This document shows, piece after piece, positions 1-8,848 of a stretch of DNA of 64,000 nt. The notes under the pieces were generated by a model that saw nothing but the letters and a program-made list of their open reading frames with translations, was not told where the DNA came from and ran no database searches. Each line of letters opens with the position of its first letter. Position 1 is the first letter of the stretch. Origin of the DNA: Thiocapsa sp. UBA6158 (GTDB lineage: Bacteria > Pseudomonadota > Gammaproteobacteria > Chromatiales > Chromatiaceae). The stretch covers positions 40,847-104,846 of the forward strand of contig NZ_DIUM01000070.1 of the NCBI RefSeq assembly GCF_002423035.1. Reading direction: 5' to 3'. Position numbers and translations under genes: made by a program.

Positions 1-1425
1 CGCATGGCCATGAACGACGAGGAGACCGTGGCCCTGACCGCCGGTGGCCATACGGTCGGCAAATGCCACGGCAACGGCGACGCGGGTCTGTTGGGGCCTG
101 CACCCGAAGCGGCCGATGTGGAGGAGCAGGGGCTCGGCTGGAACAACCACACCAGCCGCGGCATCGGCCGCGACACCGTGACCAGCGGCATCGAAGGCGC
201 CTGGACGACCCACCCGACCCGGTGGGACAACGGCTATTTCGCCATGCTGCTCGAGCATGACTGGGAGCTCAAGAAGAGCCCGGCCGGCGCTTGGCAGTGG
301 GAGCCCAAGGACATCAAGGAGGAAGACAAGCCCGTCGATGTCGAGGATCCTTCGATCCGCTACAATCCGATCATGACCGATGCCGATATGGCCTTGAAGA
401 TGGACCCGGCGTATCGGAAGATTTCCGAGCGGTTCTACAAGGATCCCGACTATTTGTCGGAGGTCTTCGCGCGTGCTTGGTTTAAGCTGACGCATCGCGA
501 TATGGGCCCCAAGGCGCGCTACATCGGTCCCGATGTCCCGCAGGAAGACCTGATTTGGCAGGATCCGGTACCCGCAGGCCGCACCGACTACGACGTCGAC
601 GCGGTAAAGGCCAAGATCGCGACCTGCGGTCTGAGCGTCGGCGACATGGTTGCCACGGCATGGGACAGCGCACGGACCTTCCGTGGCTCGGACATGCGCG
701 GCGGCGCCAACGGCGCACGCATCCGTCTGGCCCCGCAAAAGGACTGGGAGGGCAACGAACCCGAGCGTCTTGCCCGGGTTCTGGGCATCCTCGAGGGCAT
801 CGCGTCCGAGACCGGCGCCAGCCTGGCCGACGTCATCGTCCTGGCCGGCAACGTCGGTATCGAGCAGGCCGCCCGGGCAGCCGGTTTTGCGATCGACGTT
901 CCCTTTGCACCCGGTCGTGGCGATGCCACCGAGGCGATGACGGACGCAGAGTCGTTCGAGCCTCTGGAGCCCATCCATGACGGGTATCGCAACTGGCTCA
1001 AGAAGGACTATGTCGTCAGCCCCGAAGAGCTGATGCTCGACCGCACGCAGCTGATGGGACTCACCGCACACGAGATGACGGCGCTGGTCGGCGGCATGCG
1101 TGTGTTGGGCACCAATCACGGAGGTACCAAGCACGGCGTCTTCACCGATCGGGAAGGCGTTCTCACGAACGACTTCTTTGTGAATCTGACGGATATGGCC
1201 TACACCTGGAAGCCGACAGGCATCAACCTGTATGACATCCGTAGCCGCAAGACGGATGAGGTCAAGTGGACGGCGACTCGCGTGGATCTGGTGTTCGGGT
1301 CCAACGCGATCCTTCGCGCCTATGCCGAGGTCTACGCGCAGGATGACAACAGGGAAAAGTTCGTGCAAGACTTCGTTGCAGCATGGACGAAGGTCATGAA
1401 CGCCGACCGCTTCGACCTGGCTTAA
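1..1425 (+). CDS. katG: Catalase-peroxidase KatG, C-terminal part (5' end outside window)
   Basis: This is the haem enzyme that removes hydrogen peroxide by catalase and peroxidase reactions. The reading frame is open from base 1, so the N-terminal third, with the distal haem pocket, lies upstream of the window; about 474 of the usual ~730 residues are present. The visible part starts at RMAMNDEETVAL, whose first Met corresponds to the Met of the Met-Tyr-Trp adduct (M. tuberculosis Met255). The proximal haem histidine is in GGHTVGK. The TSGIEGAW segment matches the region around M. tuberculosis Ser315 and Trp321. The C-terminal peroxidase-like domain ends with the conserved FVxDFVAAWTKVMNADRFDL. 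The family assignment is secure. Confidence 0.97.
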   Translation, partial: RMAMNDEETVALTAGGHTVGKCHGNGDAGLLGPAPEAADVEEQGLGWNNHTSRGIGRDTVTSGIEGAWTTHPTRWDNGYFAMLLEHDWELKKSPAGAWQWEPKDIKEEDKPVDVEDPSIRYNPIMTDADMALKMDPAYRKISERFYKDPDYLSEVFARAWFKLTHRDMGPKARYIGPDVPQEDLIWQDPVPAGRTDYDVDAVKAKIATCGLSVGDMVATAWDSARTFRGSDMRGGANGARIRLAPQKDWEGNEPERLARVLGILEGIASETGASLADVIVLAGNVGIEQAARAAGFAIDVPFAPGRGDATEAMTDAESFEPLEPIHDGYRNWLKKDYVVSPEELMLDRTQLMGLTAHEMTALVGGMRVLGTNHGGTKHGVFTDREGVLTNDFFVNLTDMAYTWKPTGINLYDIRSRKTDEVKWTATRVDLVFGSNAILRAYAEVYAQDDNREKFVQDFVAAWTKVMNADRFDLA

Positions 1426-1483
1426 GTCTCGGCAGCGCGTCCCACACACCGCCCGCGAGCAGTGCGAGGAGGTCGCAAAGCCG

Positions 1484-1514
1484 CCGGAAGCCTCTGACCG
1501 ACAGGGGCTTCCGG
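1484..1514. terminator. Strong hairpin downstream of katG
   Basis: An inverted repeat has 13-base arms (CCGGAAGCCTCTG at 1484-1496 and CAGGGGCTTCCGG at 1502-1514), one T.G wobble and a 5-base loop. It lies 59 bases after the katG stop. No clear T-run follows, so it may stabilise the 3' end rather than terminate on its own. Confidence 0.5.
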
Positions 1515-1688
1515 TCATGCATGGATACCATCCGCCGAACGCGAGTCCGGCTTCCCGAAATCCTACCGATCCGCCCGAGCGTCCAGCGATCTCGATCGAC
1601 GACGTCGCAGCGCCCCGAGTACGCGACGACACCACACGAGGAGCAGCCAGCACATGTGGAATGCGGCAGGTCGCACAACGGAGTTGCC

Positions 1689-3341
1689 ATGACCGACGCC
1701 TTCGCGGAGCTTGCCCTCCTCTTGGCGATCGCTGCCGGCGCGGGCGCGATTGCGGTGCGCCTGCGCCAGCCCCTGCTGATTGCCTACATCGTCGTCGGCA
1801 TCGCGGTCGGGCCGGCGGGATTCTCGTTGGTCAGCACCCACGATCAGATCGAGGTGCTCGCCCAAGTCGGTGTAGCGGTGCTCCTGTTCGTGGTGGGTCT
1901 GAAGCTGGACCTGACACGGGTGCGCGACATCGGCCCGGTCGCCTTGGCTACCGGCTTGGGACAGCTCGCTTTCACGATTGTCTTCGGCCTCCTGATCGTC
2001 CTGGCCTTGGGCAAGGGGCTCGTCGAGGCGCTCTATGTCGCGGTCGCGCTGACCTTCTCGAGTACCATCATCATCGTCAAGCTGCTCTCCGACAAGGGCG
2101 AGCTCGACGCGCTCCACGGACGCATCGCGATCGGTTTCCTGATCGTGCAGGATATCGCCGTCGTGCTCGCGATGATGGCGATGAGCGCGCTCGGCACAGG
2201 CGTCGACGCCTCGGTTTGGAGTGTCGTGATCGCGCTGACGGGCCGCATCACGGCCGCGGCCATGCTGATGTTCGTGCTGATGCGCTACGTGCTACCGAAT
2301 CTCCTGCACCGCATCGCGCGCTCGCAGGAGCTGCTCCTGATCTTCGCGATCGCGTGGGGCACGGGGCTCGCGGCACTCGGCGAATGGGTCGGATTTTCCA
2401 AGGAAGCAGGCGCCTTTTTGGCCGGTTTCTCATTGGCGTCGACCGCCTATCGCGAGGTGATCAGCGCGCGCTTGACGGGCATCAGAGACTTTCTGCTGCT
2501 GTTCTTCTTCATCCATCTCGGTGCCGAGCTTGACCTGACGACCCTCGGTGCCGAGGTCTGGCCCGCCGTCTGGCTGTCGCTGTTCGTGCTCATCGGCAAT
2601 CCGTTGATCGTGATGGCCATCATGGGCGGGATGGGTTATCGCAAGCGAACGGGGTTTCTGGCAGGCCTGACGGTTGCCCAGATCAGCGAATTCTCGATCG
2701 TCTTCGTGGCGATGGGGATCAGCCTGGGTCATGTCGGGGTCGAGGCGCTCGGGCTCACGACCTTGGTCGGGCTGATCACTATCACCCTGTCGACATACAT
2801 GATCCTATACTCGCACCCCTTGTACCGCATCCTCGCGCCTCTGCTCGGGGTGTTCGAGCGACGCCGGCCTTACCGCGAGATCGCCGATGAAAACCCAGCG
2901 TCGGAGGAGATGCAGCCGGAGGTGCTGGTGATCGGGCTTGGCCGCTACGGACTGCGCTTGGCGCGACGCCTGCGCGACGAGGGCCTACAGGTGATCGGCG
3001 TGGATTGTGATCCGGACGTTGTACGGCGCTTATCGGAAGCCGGCTTGAGCGTGCGCTTCGGCGATGGCCATGATGCAGCCTTTCTGGATAGTCTCCCCAT
3101 GGATGGGCTGCGCTGGGTCATCAGCACCTTGCCCGACTTGGATTCAAACCGCGTGCTGCTCTACGCCTTGGCCGAGCGTCGTTTTGCCGGCGAGATCGCC
3201 GTCGTCGCCCGCGACGACGCGCAAGGCGCACAGCTCTGGCAGATCGGCGCGCCCGTCATTTTGTACCCCTTCCGCGATGCGGTGGACTTTGCAGCGGACA
3301 ACATCATGGCCATCATGCGCCGCCGGAGCCAAGCGGATTGA
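1689..3341 (+). CDS. CPA2-family cation/proton antiporter with TrkA-N (RCK) domain
   Basis: The 550-residue inner-membrane protein has an N-terminal sodium/proton exchanger domain of about 12 membrane segments (residues ~1-390) and a C-terminal Rossmann-type TrkA-N domain that starts at EVLVIGLGRYGLRLARRL, near residue 420. This is the KefB/C and Ybal type of layout, used for potassium or sodium exchange against protons with nucleotide-gated control. I chose ATG 1689 because GGAG lies just upstream and the protein then begins directly with the first hydrophobic helix (MTDAFAELALLLAIAAGAG). The same frame is open further upstream into katG, but that stretch is rich in Arg, Ser and Pro and is unlikely to be translated. 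The ion transported cannot be told from sequence. Confidence 0.9.
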   Translation: MTDAFAELALLLAIAAGAGAIAVRLRQPLLIAYIVVGIAVGPAGFSLVSTHDQIEVLAQVGVAVLLFVVGLKLDLTRVRDIGPVALATGLGQLAFTIVFGLLIVLALGKGLVEALYVAVALTFSSTIIIVKLLSDKGELDALHGRIAIGFLIVQDIAVVLAMMAMSALGTGVDASVWSVVIALTGRITAAAMLMFVLMRYVLPNLLHRIARSQELLLIFAIAWGTGLAALGEWVGFSKEAGAFLAGFSLASTAYREVISARLTGIRDFLLLFFFIHLGAELDLTTLGAEVWPAVWLSLFVLIGNPLIVMAIMGGMGYRKRTGFLAGLTVAQISEFSIVFVAMGISLGHVGVEALGLTTLVGLITITLSTYMILYSHPLYRILAPLLGVFERRRPYREIADENPASEEMQPEVLVIGLGRYGLRLARRLRDEGLQVIGVDCDPDVVRRLSEAGLSVRFGDGHDAAFLDSLPMDGLRWVISTLPDLDSNRVLLYALAERRFAGEIAVVARDDAQGAQLWQIGAPVILYPFRDAVDFAADNIMAIMRRRSQAD

Positions 3342-3392
3342 CCGGCGGGCTCGCGCAACCACCGCTTGATCCTGCACCGGATTCGCCGGCCG

Positions 3393-3917
3393 ATGAATGC
3401 CCTCGCACCGATCTGGTTGCTGGCCGCCCTGCCCCCGCTGTTCCGGGCCGGCAACTTCGTGTTGGCCCGGGCACTGCACGCGGACATCAGCCCCGTCGCA
3501 CTCTCCTTTTGGCGCTGGGCGATCGCGCTGCTTGTTCTGCTGCCGTTCGCGTACGCCGACCTGTGGCGGCAGCGGACACTGCTGCGGCGTCATTGGCCGG
3601 CGCTCACCCTGCTCGCCCTGCTGGGGATCACCAACTACAACACCTTTACCTACCTGGGTCTTCAGAACACGACGGCAACAAACGCCGTCCTGTTGACCTC
3701 GGTGACGCCGATGGTGATTCTCGGGCTGTCCGTCCTGCTGTTTCGCGCGCCGCTGCAGCGCGCACAGATCCTCGGCATCCTGCTGTCGCTCGCCGGTGTG
3801 GTCCTCGTCGCAACCGAAGGTCGGCCGCAGATGCTCGGGGAGCGTCTGCATCTTTACCATCTGTTCGGCGCACTGACGATCGCCGCGGGCATCGCTCTCG
3901 CCACCGCAATCCGATGA
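3393..3917 (+). pseudogene. EamA/DMT transporter, truncated to its first half
   Basis: The product would be 174 residues, starting MNALAPIWLLAALPPLFRAG, and it aligns with the first EamA repeat of drug/metabolite transporters (five hydrophobic segments, ending at LLSLAGVVLVATEG). Family members have two such repeats in about 300 residues. Here the frame stops at 3915-3917 just as the second repeat begins, and no continuation of that repeat is visible in the other frames before 4013. It is therefore probably a 3'-truncated relic. It starts 51 bases after the antiporter stop and has no good ribosome binding site. Confidence 0.7.
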
Positions 3918-4012
3918 CGGAGGAATTAAGGGAAGAGCGGTATGCCGAGGTCGAGCGGCAGACGCGCTGACCGCGCCAATCGCAACTGGATCTACGCCGC
4001 CGACCCCTTTCC

Positions 4013-4450
4013 CTAGCAGGTCTTGCAGCTCTCCACCGGCAGCCCTCGGCGTACCCAACCGGGCCCGGCTTTGCTTCCCGCCATGCCCTCGGCGACATGC
4101 GAGACGTTGTTGAACCCCAGCTTTTCGAGGGCCTCTCGCGTGTAGCCGGTCCGGTTTCCGGTACGACAGATGAGCACGATCGGGGCGTTCGGATCGCCCT
4201 CGACGGCTTTGGCGACATCCTGCACGAAGGTCGGTGCGGTCATATCGATCGTGAGCGCACCGGCCGCAACGCCCGTTTGGCGCCATTCGGCCGGAGTGCG
4301 GATATCGATGAACGTGATCTCGCCGGCGCGCGCCTTCTCCAGCGCCTCGGGGGCGGACAGGGTCGAACCGGCTTGTGCTGCGCCGCCGATCAGAAAGAGC
4401 GCCGCGAGCACGACGACTGCGTGCTGACGAACGGATCGAAGAATGGACAT
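4013..4450 (-). CDS. Periplasmic single-domain rhodanese
   Basis: The 145-residue protein has a signal peptide (residues ~1-27, cleavage after GGAAQA) and one rhodanese domain. The active-site loop CRTGNR carries the sulfur-accepting Cys95, so a persulfide or thiosulfate sulfurtransferase role in the periplasm is likely. The motif IDIRTPAEW is the usual CH2A-type segment. ATG 4450 is preceded by AAAGGAG at good spacing. A much longer open frame extends upstream but has no family features. The gene diverges from the cupin gene at 4685. The physiological sulfur donor is unknown. Confidence 0.88.
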   Translation of the reverse strand: MSILRSVRQHAVVVLAALFLIGGAAQAGSTLSAPEALEKARAGEITFIDIRTPAEWRQTGVAAGALTIDMTAPTFVQDVAKAVEGDPNAPIVLICRTGNRTGYTREALEKLGFNNVSHVAEGMAGSKAGPGWVRRGLPVESCKTC

Positions 4451-4684
4451 GGTGACGGGCTCCTTTTGGAACTGCTCTCTGTGAATGGCGTCGGAAATCG
4501 GGTCGCGCGCCGACAATCCAAGGCGCAAACGCGCACTGTCTTCGGGAGGCCGACGTCGGCGGACCGAAACCGGAACACGGGCTTGGCTTCGCGGCCCCGT
4601 TGACGAGGGCCTCGACCGCCGCCACCTGATCTGAAGAATGCGGATGCGCTCCGACCGACCGGGATTTTCACGGTGAACACCCCC

Positions 4685-5386
4685 ATGCAGACCAACGAGA
4701 CCCCGCCCCCGGTGTCCCCGGCACTGGCCGACGTCAACGCCGACACGACGCAGCGCGTGGTGGTCGAGACGATGTCGATGACCTGGGAGCCCAGCCCGAG
4801 CGGCACCGTGTGGCGCAAGCCGCTGTATCGACAGGGTGGCGAGTCCGGACCCGTGACCAGCCTGGTGCGCTATGCACCGGGCGGTGCCTTCCCGGTGCAC
4901 GCGCATCCGCAGGGCGAGGAGATCCTGGTGCTGGACGGGGTCTTCTCCGACGAGCACGGCGACTACCCGGCCGGGACCTTCCTGATGAATCCTCACGGCA
5001 GTCGTCATTCACCGCGCTCGCAGACCGGCTGCACCCTGTTCGTACGGCTGCGCCAATACCCGGGAACGGATCGGCCGCGACTGGTCGAGGACACGACCGC
5101 GACGCACAGCTGGCGACCCGGACTCGTGGAAGGGCTCGGGGTACGCCCGATCTATTCGCAGGGCGGCTACCCGGAGAGCGTGGCGCTGGTGCGCTGGGCA
5201 CCGGGAACGCACTTCCAGCGACACACCCATTGGGGCGGCGAGGAGATCCTGGTGCTCGAGGGCGAGTTTGCCGACGAGCATGGCCGCTACCCGGAAGGCA
5301 CCTGGATCCGCAGTCCGCACATGAGCCAACATACCCCGTTTTCGGATACGGGGTGTCTGATTTACGTGCGCGTCGGCGGGCTATGA
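4685..5386 (+). CDS. Double-cupin protein of the ChrR C-terminal type
   Basis: The ~233-residue soluble protein is built of two copies of the ChrR-type cupin. Each copy carries the metal-ligand pattern HxHxxGEE...H: HAHPQGEE with GSRHSP in the first half and HTHWGGEE with MSQHTP in the second. ChrR is the zinc anti-sigma factor that answers singlet oxygen, but its N-terminal sigma-binding zinc domain is absent here and no sigma-factor gene is adjacent. It is more likely a stand-alone metal-binding sensor or enzyme. The start is uncertain: GTG 4673 in the same frame would add four residues (MNTP), and neither site has a strong ribosome binding site. Confidence 0.78.
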   Translation: MQTNETPPPVSPALADVNADTTQRVVVETMSMTWEPSPSGTVWRKPLYRQGGESGPVTSLVRYAPGGAFPVHAHPQGEEILVLDGVFSDEHGDYPAGTFLMNPHGSRHSPRSQTGCTLFVRLRQYPGTDRPRLVEDTTATHSWRPGLVEGLGVRPIYSQGGYPESVALVRWAPGTHFQRHTHWGGEEILVLEGEFADEHGRYPEGTWIRSPHMSQHTPFSDTGCLIYVRVGGL

Positions 5387-5415
5387 CACGCCGCTGATCG
5401 GGCGGACAAGGACGG

Positions 5416-6261
5416 TCAGCTCCGGGCCGTCAGGGCGCGAGCATGATAGGCCAGATGCTCCCCGATGAAGGTCGCGATGAAGTGGTAGCTGTGGTCATAG
5501 TCGGGCTGCATCCGCAGAATCAGCGGGATGCCGCGCTCCTTGCAGGCTTGCGACAGGGCCTCGGGTCTGAGCTGGCCTTCGCGTAGGAACTCGTCGTCGG
5601 TGCCCTGATCGATGAACAAGGGCATCGCCTCGGCGCCCGCGCGGATCAGCTCGGTGGCGTCCCAGTCCTTCCAGGTCGCCGTGTCGTCGCCCAGATAGGC
5701 GGCGAAACAACCGCGACCCCAGCCGGACTCCACCGGGTTGCAGATGGGCGCGAAGGCGGACACCGAGCGGTAAAGTCCGGGGTTCTTCAGTGCGCTGATC
5801 AGGGCACCGTGCCCGCCCATCGAATGCCCGGTGATGGAGCGACGTCCGGGGATGAGCGGCAGCTCGCGCTCCACCAAGGCCGGCAGCTCCAGGTTCACGT
5901 AGTCGAACATCCGATAATGCGCGGCCCAAGGCTCACGCGCCGCGTTGATGTAGAAGCCGGCGCCCTGTCCCAGATCGTAACGGTCCGGCGCATCGGCCAC
6001 CGGCTCGCCGCGCGGACTGGTGTCCGGCATCACGAGCGCCAGACCCAGCTCGGCGGCATAACGCTGGGCGCCGGCCTTGACCCGGACGTTGTCGTCGGTG
6101 CAGGTCAGCCCGGAGAGAAAATAGACGGCCGGCACGGCAGCGGCCTCGGCCTGCGGGGGCAGGTAGACCGAGAAGGTCATGCGGCAGTTGCAGACGTCGG
6201 AGTCGTGGGTGTAGCGCTCCAACCAGCCGTCGAATTCGCGAATGCGTTCGATGCGTTCCAT
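5416..6261 (-). CDS. fghA: S-formylglutathione hydrolase
   Basis: This esterase-D type alpha/beta hydrolase (281 residues, normal length) hydrolyses S-formylglutathione to formate and glutathione, the second step of glutathione-dependent formaldehyde removal. The nucleophile is Ser147 in GHSMGG. The acid lies in DQGTDDEF (Asp ~222) and the histidine in DYDHSYH (His257). SGLTCTDDN and GAGFYINA are family signatures. It lies 92 bases downstream of the dehydrogenase gene on the same strand, and the two form a detoxification operon. GAGGG precedes the ATG. Confidence 0.96.
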   Translation of the reverse strand: MERIERIREFDGWLERYTHDSDVCNCRMTFSVYLPPQAEAAAVPAVYFLSGLTCTDDNVRVKAGAQRYAAELGLALVMPDTSPRGEPVADAPDRYDLGQGAGFYINAAREPWAAHYRMFDYVNLELPALVERELPLIPGRRSITGHSMGGHGALISALKNPGLYRSVSAFAPICNPVESGWGRGCFAAYLGDDTATWKDWDATELIRAGAEAMPLFIDQGTDDEFLREGQLRPEALSQACKERGIPLILRMQPDYDHSYHFIATFIGEHLAYHARALTARS

Positions 6262-6302
6262 CTTCGGACCCTCGGAGTACGATCAAGACTCGGAATTGCG
6301 TC

Positions 6303-6325
6303 CCCCCTCCCCTCGCGGGAGGGGG
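6303..6325. repeat. GC-rich intergenic hairpin
   Basis: A perfect inverted repeat (CCCCCTCCC, 5-base loop, GGGAGGGGG) lies between the formaldehyde dehydrogenase stop and the hydrolase start. It resembles dispersed intergenic palindromes of proteobacteria. It may adjust expression of the downstream gene of the pair. Confidence 0.6.
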
Positions 6326-6353
6326 CAAGTGGAAGGGGTCTTTGCGGTTACGC

Positions 6354-7463
6354 TCAGAACAGAATCACGGAGCGGATACTCTCGCCGCTGTGCATGAGAT
6401 CGAATGCGCGGTTGATGTCTTCCAGCGGCATGGTGTGGGTCACCATGCGGTCCACCTCGATCTCGCCGGCCAGGTATTGCTCGACATAGACCGGGAGTTG
6501 GGTGCGACCCTTGACCCCGCCGAAGGCGCTGCCCTTCCAGGTGCGGCCGGTCACCAGCTGAAACGGCCGGGTGCGGATCTCCTGTCCGGCGCCGGCAACA
6601 CCGATGATGGTCGAGACACCCCAGCCCATGCGGCAGCACTCGAGCGCCTGTCGCATCACGTCCACATTGCCGATGCACTCGAAGGAATAGTCCACACCAC
6701 CGCGGGTCATCTCGACGATGGCCTCGGTGACGCTGTCGGTCAGATCCTTCGGGTTGATGCAGTCGGTGGCGCCGAGCTGACGCGCCATCTCGAACTTGGC
6801 CGGATTCAGATCCACCGCGATGATGCGGGCCGCCTTCGCCATGACCGCGCCCTGAATGACGGACAGGCCGATCCCGCCGAGTCCGAAGACAGCAACCGTC
6901 GAGCCGGCCTCCACCTTGGCCGTATTCAAGACCGCACCGATGCCGGTGGTGATCCCGCAACCGAGCAGGCAGACCTTATCGAGCGGTGCGGCGGGATTGA
7001 TCTTCGCCAGGGCAATCTCGGGCACGACCGTATATTCCGAGAAGGTCGAGCAGCCCATGTAGTGGAAGATCGGCTTGCCTTTGTGCGAGAAGCGACGTGT
7101 CCCGTCCGGCATGTAGCCGGTCCAAACCGTGGAGGCGATGGATTGGCAGAGGTTGGACTTGGTCGAACGGCAGTATTCACAGTCGCCGCACTCCGGGATA
7201 TAGAGCGGGATGACATGATCCCCTGGCTTCAGGCCCTTCACGCCCGGCCCGCACTCCACCACCTCGCATCCGCCCTCGTGACCGAGCACGCAGGGGAAGG
7301 CACCTTCCGGATCTTGTCCGGACAGCGTAAAGGCATCCGTATGGCAGACGCCCGAGGCGATGACCTTGAGCAGGACCTCGCCCTCCTTCGGACCCTCGAC
7401 ATCGATCTCTTCGATGGACAGGGGCTTTGCGGGCTCCCAGGCGACGGCGGCTCTTGCTTTCAT
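6354..7463 (-). CDS. frmA: S-(hydroxymethyl)glutathione dehydrogenase / class III alcohol dehydrogenase
   Basis: The 369-residue zinc enzyme oxidises the glutathione-formaldehyde adduct with NAD. The catalytic-zinc region is GVCHTDAFTLSG with GHEGG. The structural zinc cluster is CGDCEYCRSTKSNLC. The nucleotide-binding fold shows GLGGIGLSVIQG. The full-length family match ends in SVILF. ATG 7463 has GGAGAG six bases upstream and gives the canonical MKARAAVAWEP start; the open frame further upstream is not used. It is the first gene of the formaldehyde operon. Confidence 0.97.
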   Translation of the reverse strand: MKARAAVAWEPAKPLSIEEIDVEGPKEGEVLLKVIASGVCHTDAFTLSGQDPEGAFPCVLGHEGGCEVVECGPGVKGLKPGDHVIPLYIPECGDCEYCRSTKSNLCQSIASTVWTGYMPDGTRRFSHKGKPIFHYMGCSTFSEYTVVPEIALAKINPAAPLDKVCLLGCGITTGIGAVLNTAKVEAGSTVAVFGLGGIGLSVIQGAVMAKAARIIAVDLNPAKFEMARQLGATDCINPKDLTDSVTEAIVEMTRGGVDYSFECIGNVDVMRQALECCRMGWGVSTIIGVAGAGQEIRTRPFQLVTGRTWKGSAFGGVKGRTQLPVYVEQYLAGEIEVDRMVTHTMPLEDINRAFDLMHSGESIRSVILF

Positions 7464-7565
7464 GGTTCTCTCCGGTGGTGATCGGCGCAAGGTGGCGCCG
7501 CGGGCGCGACGCACAATCGTTTGTTCCCAAAGAAGACCGATCGCGATGAACGACCGAATTTCGCA

Positions 7566-8270
7566 TCAGGCCGCGCCGATCCGACCCGCACGGAACCTGT
7601 GCTCCGCGGGAGACGCGGTCCGAATCTCCTGCCAGGCCGGGTGCAGCTCGATCAGTGACAGCGCCCGTTCAAGCAGCGTCTTACCCGGTTCCATCTTGAA
7701 CCAGGTCGAGGCGCCCGAGGGATGCGGGAGCGGGATGAGGTCGGCCTCCAAACCGCTCGGGGAGCGATAGGGCCACTGGGCTCCGACGACATCATTCAGA
7801 CGCTTGGACGCCATGAACTGGACGATGGCGAGCTTGCCGACCGGGATGATCAAGCGGGGCCGTGCCAGCTCGACCTCCGTTCGCCACCAGCCGCTGCATC
7901 GCTCGACCTCCGCGGCGTCGGGAACCCGGTCGCCGCCTTTCGGGGCCTTGCCGGGAAAGCAGCGGCAGACGGCACTCATGAGGGCGCGACTGCGAAAGGT
8001 CGGCTCGTCGATCCCGATGGACTCGAACCAACGAAAGAGCGTCTTGCCGGCGGTCCAGCAAAACGGAATGCCCTGCAGGATCTCGCGCGTGCCCGGGGCC
8101 TGACCGACCATCATGACCGGCGAGATGACCGCCTGACCGTGCACGGGCGGCCCCTGCATCCCGGAGCAGCGCCGACAGCCGACGAGATCGCGATACAGGT
8201 GCGCGAGCGCGTCGACGCCTTGCGTTCCCTGCCACGCCGTCATGGCCTCGCCGTCATGACCACCCGTCAT
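7566..8270 (-). CDS. Uracil-DNA glycosylase superfamily protein (iron-sulfur type)
   Basis: The 234-residue protein has an N-terminal CRRC pair, the motif VGQAPGTREILQGIPF and a C-terminal PHPSGASTWF segment, all features of uracil-DNA glycosylases of the family 4/5 group. The Cys pair plus later cysteines (VCRCF, ERCSGWW) could hold the iron-sulfur cluster known in those families. It would remove uracil or a related damaged base during base excision repair. The start overlaps the stop of the DinB-like gene (ATGA), so the two are translationally coupled. An internal Met ten residues in is an alternative start. Confidence 0.83.
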   Translation of the reverse strand: MTGGHDGEAMTAWQGTQGVDALAHLYRDLVGCRRCSGMQGPPVHGQAVISPVMMVGQAPGTREILQGIPFCWTAGKTLFRWFESIGIDEPTFRSRALMSAVCRCFPGKAPKGGDRVPDAAEVERCSGWWRTEVELARPRLIIPVGKLAIVQFMASKRLNDVVGAQWPYRSPSGLEADLIPLPHPSGASTWFKMEPGKTLLERALSLIELHPAWQEIRTASPAEHRFRAGRIGAA

Positions 8271-8848
8271 GGTTGGAGACGCCGCAGGATCTTTTCGATC
8301 TGAGCGCGATGCGTCCGATTATGGATCGCCGCCACGGCGTGCCATTGACGGGCATTGAGCGGACCGAACCAAGGATGCGGGTGCCGTTCGCGCGAGCGCA
8401 GCGTGCCCAGTCGCTGGACCACATCCGTATAGCGCTCGACCGCGGCTCCCAACGCGGTGATCCGGTCCGGTCCGGCGTCATCGTGCGGCCGGACGTCCTC
8501 CAGACCGATCTCGGCGCCGTGATTGTGATCGGTGCAGATCGCGTGGATCAGGACCATGACGGCGGTGTTGACCATGACGAGATGGTCGAGCGTCATGTAG
8601 ACGGACCAATCGCGGCTGCTCTCCTCGATCCCCGGAAAGCGCGCGATCCGCACTCGAGCCCTCCCCTGCTCGTCCGAGAGACCTTGCGCGAGCGTTTTGG
8701 CCTGCAGAGCATCGCGTCGGAACGCCCGCAGGATCGCTGCCGGGGACACGAACGAGGCGTAGAGACGCAGCCCGAGATCCGCAGCGCGGCGCTCGTGCCA
8801 GGGGATCCCGGCAGGAGCGGCATCCAGATCGTCCCGCGCCTCGGTCAT
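8267..8848 (-). CDS. DinB-like metal-binding four-helix protein
   Basis: The 193-residue soluble protein has the DinB/YfiT pattern of three histidines likely to bind a divalent metal: His in MTLDHLVMVN and the HNRTHRAQIEKIL motif near the C-terminus. Members of this superfamily include thiol transferases and damage-inducible proteins, but this one has no assigned reaction. The start codon overlaps the glnS stop and its own stop overlaps the next gene, both as ATGA, so the three genes are one tightly coupled operon. Confidence 0.75.
   Translation of the reverse strand: MTEARDDLDAAPAGIPWHERRAADLGLRLYASFVSPAAILRAFRRDALQAKTLAQGLSDEQGRARVRIARFPGIEESSRDWSVYMTLDHLVMVNTAVMVLIHAICTDHNHGAEIGLEDVRPHDDAGPDRITALGAAVERYTDVVQRLGTLRSRERHPHPWFGPLNARQWHAVAAIHNRTHRAQIEKILRRLQP

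Noticed and set aside
3144..4625. Long minus-strand open frame (493 codons) from the antiporter to the rhodanese
   Set aside because: It crosses the antiporter, the EamA relic and the rhodanese in other frames and has no start or domain support.
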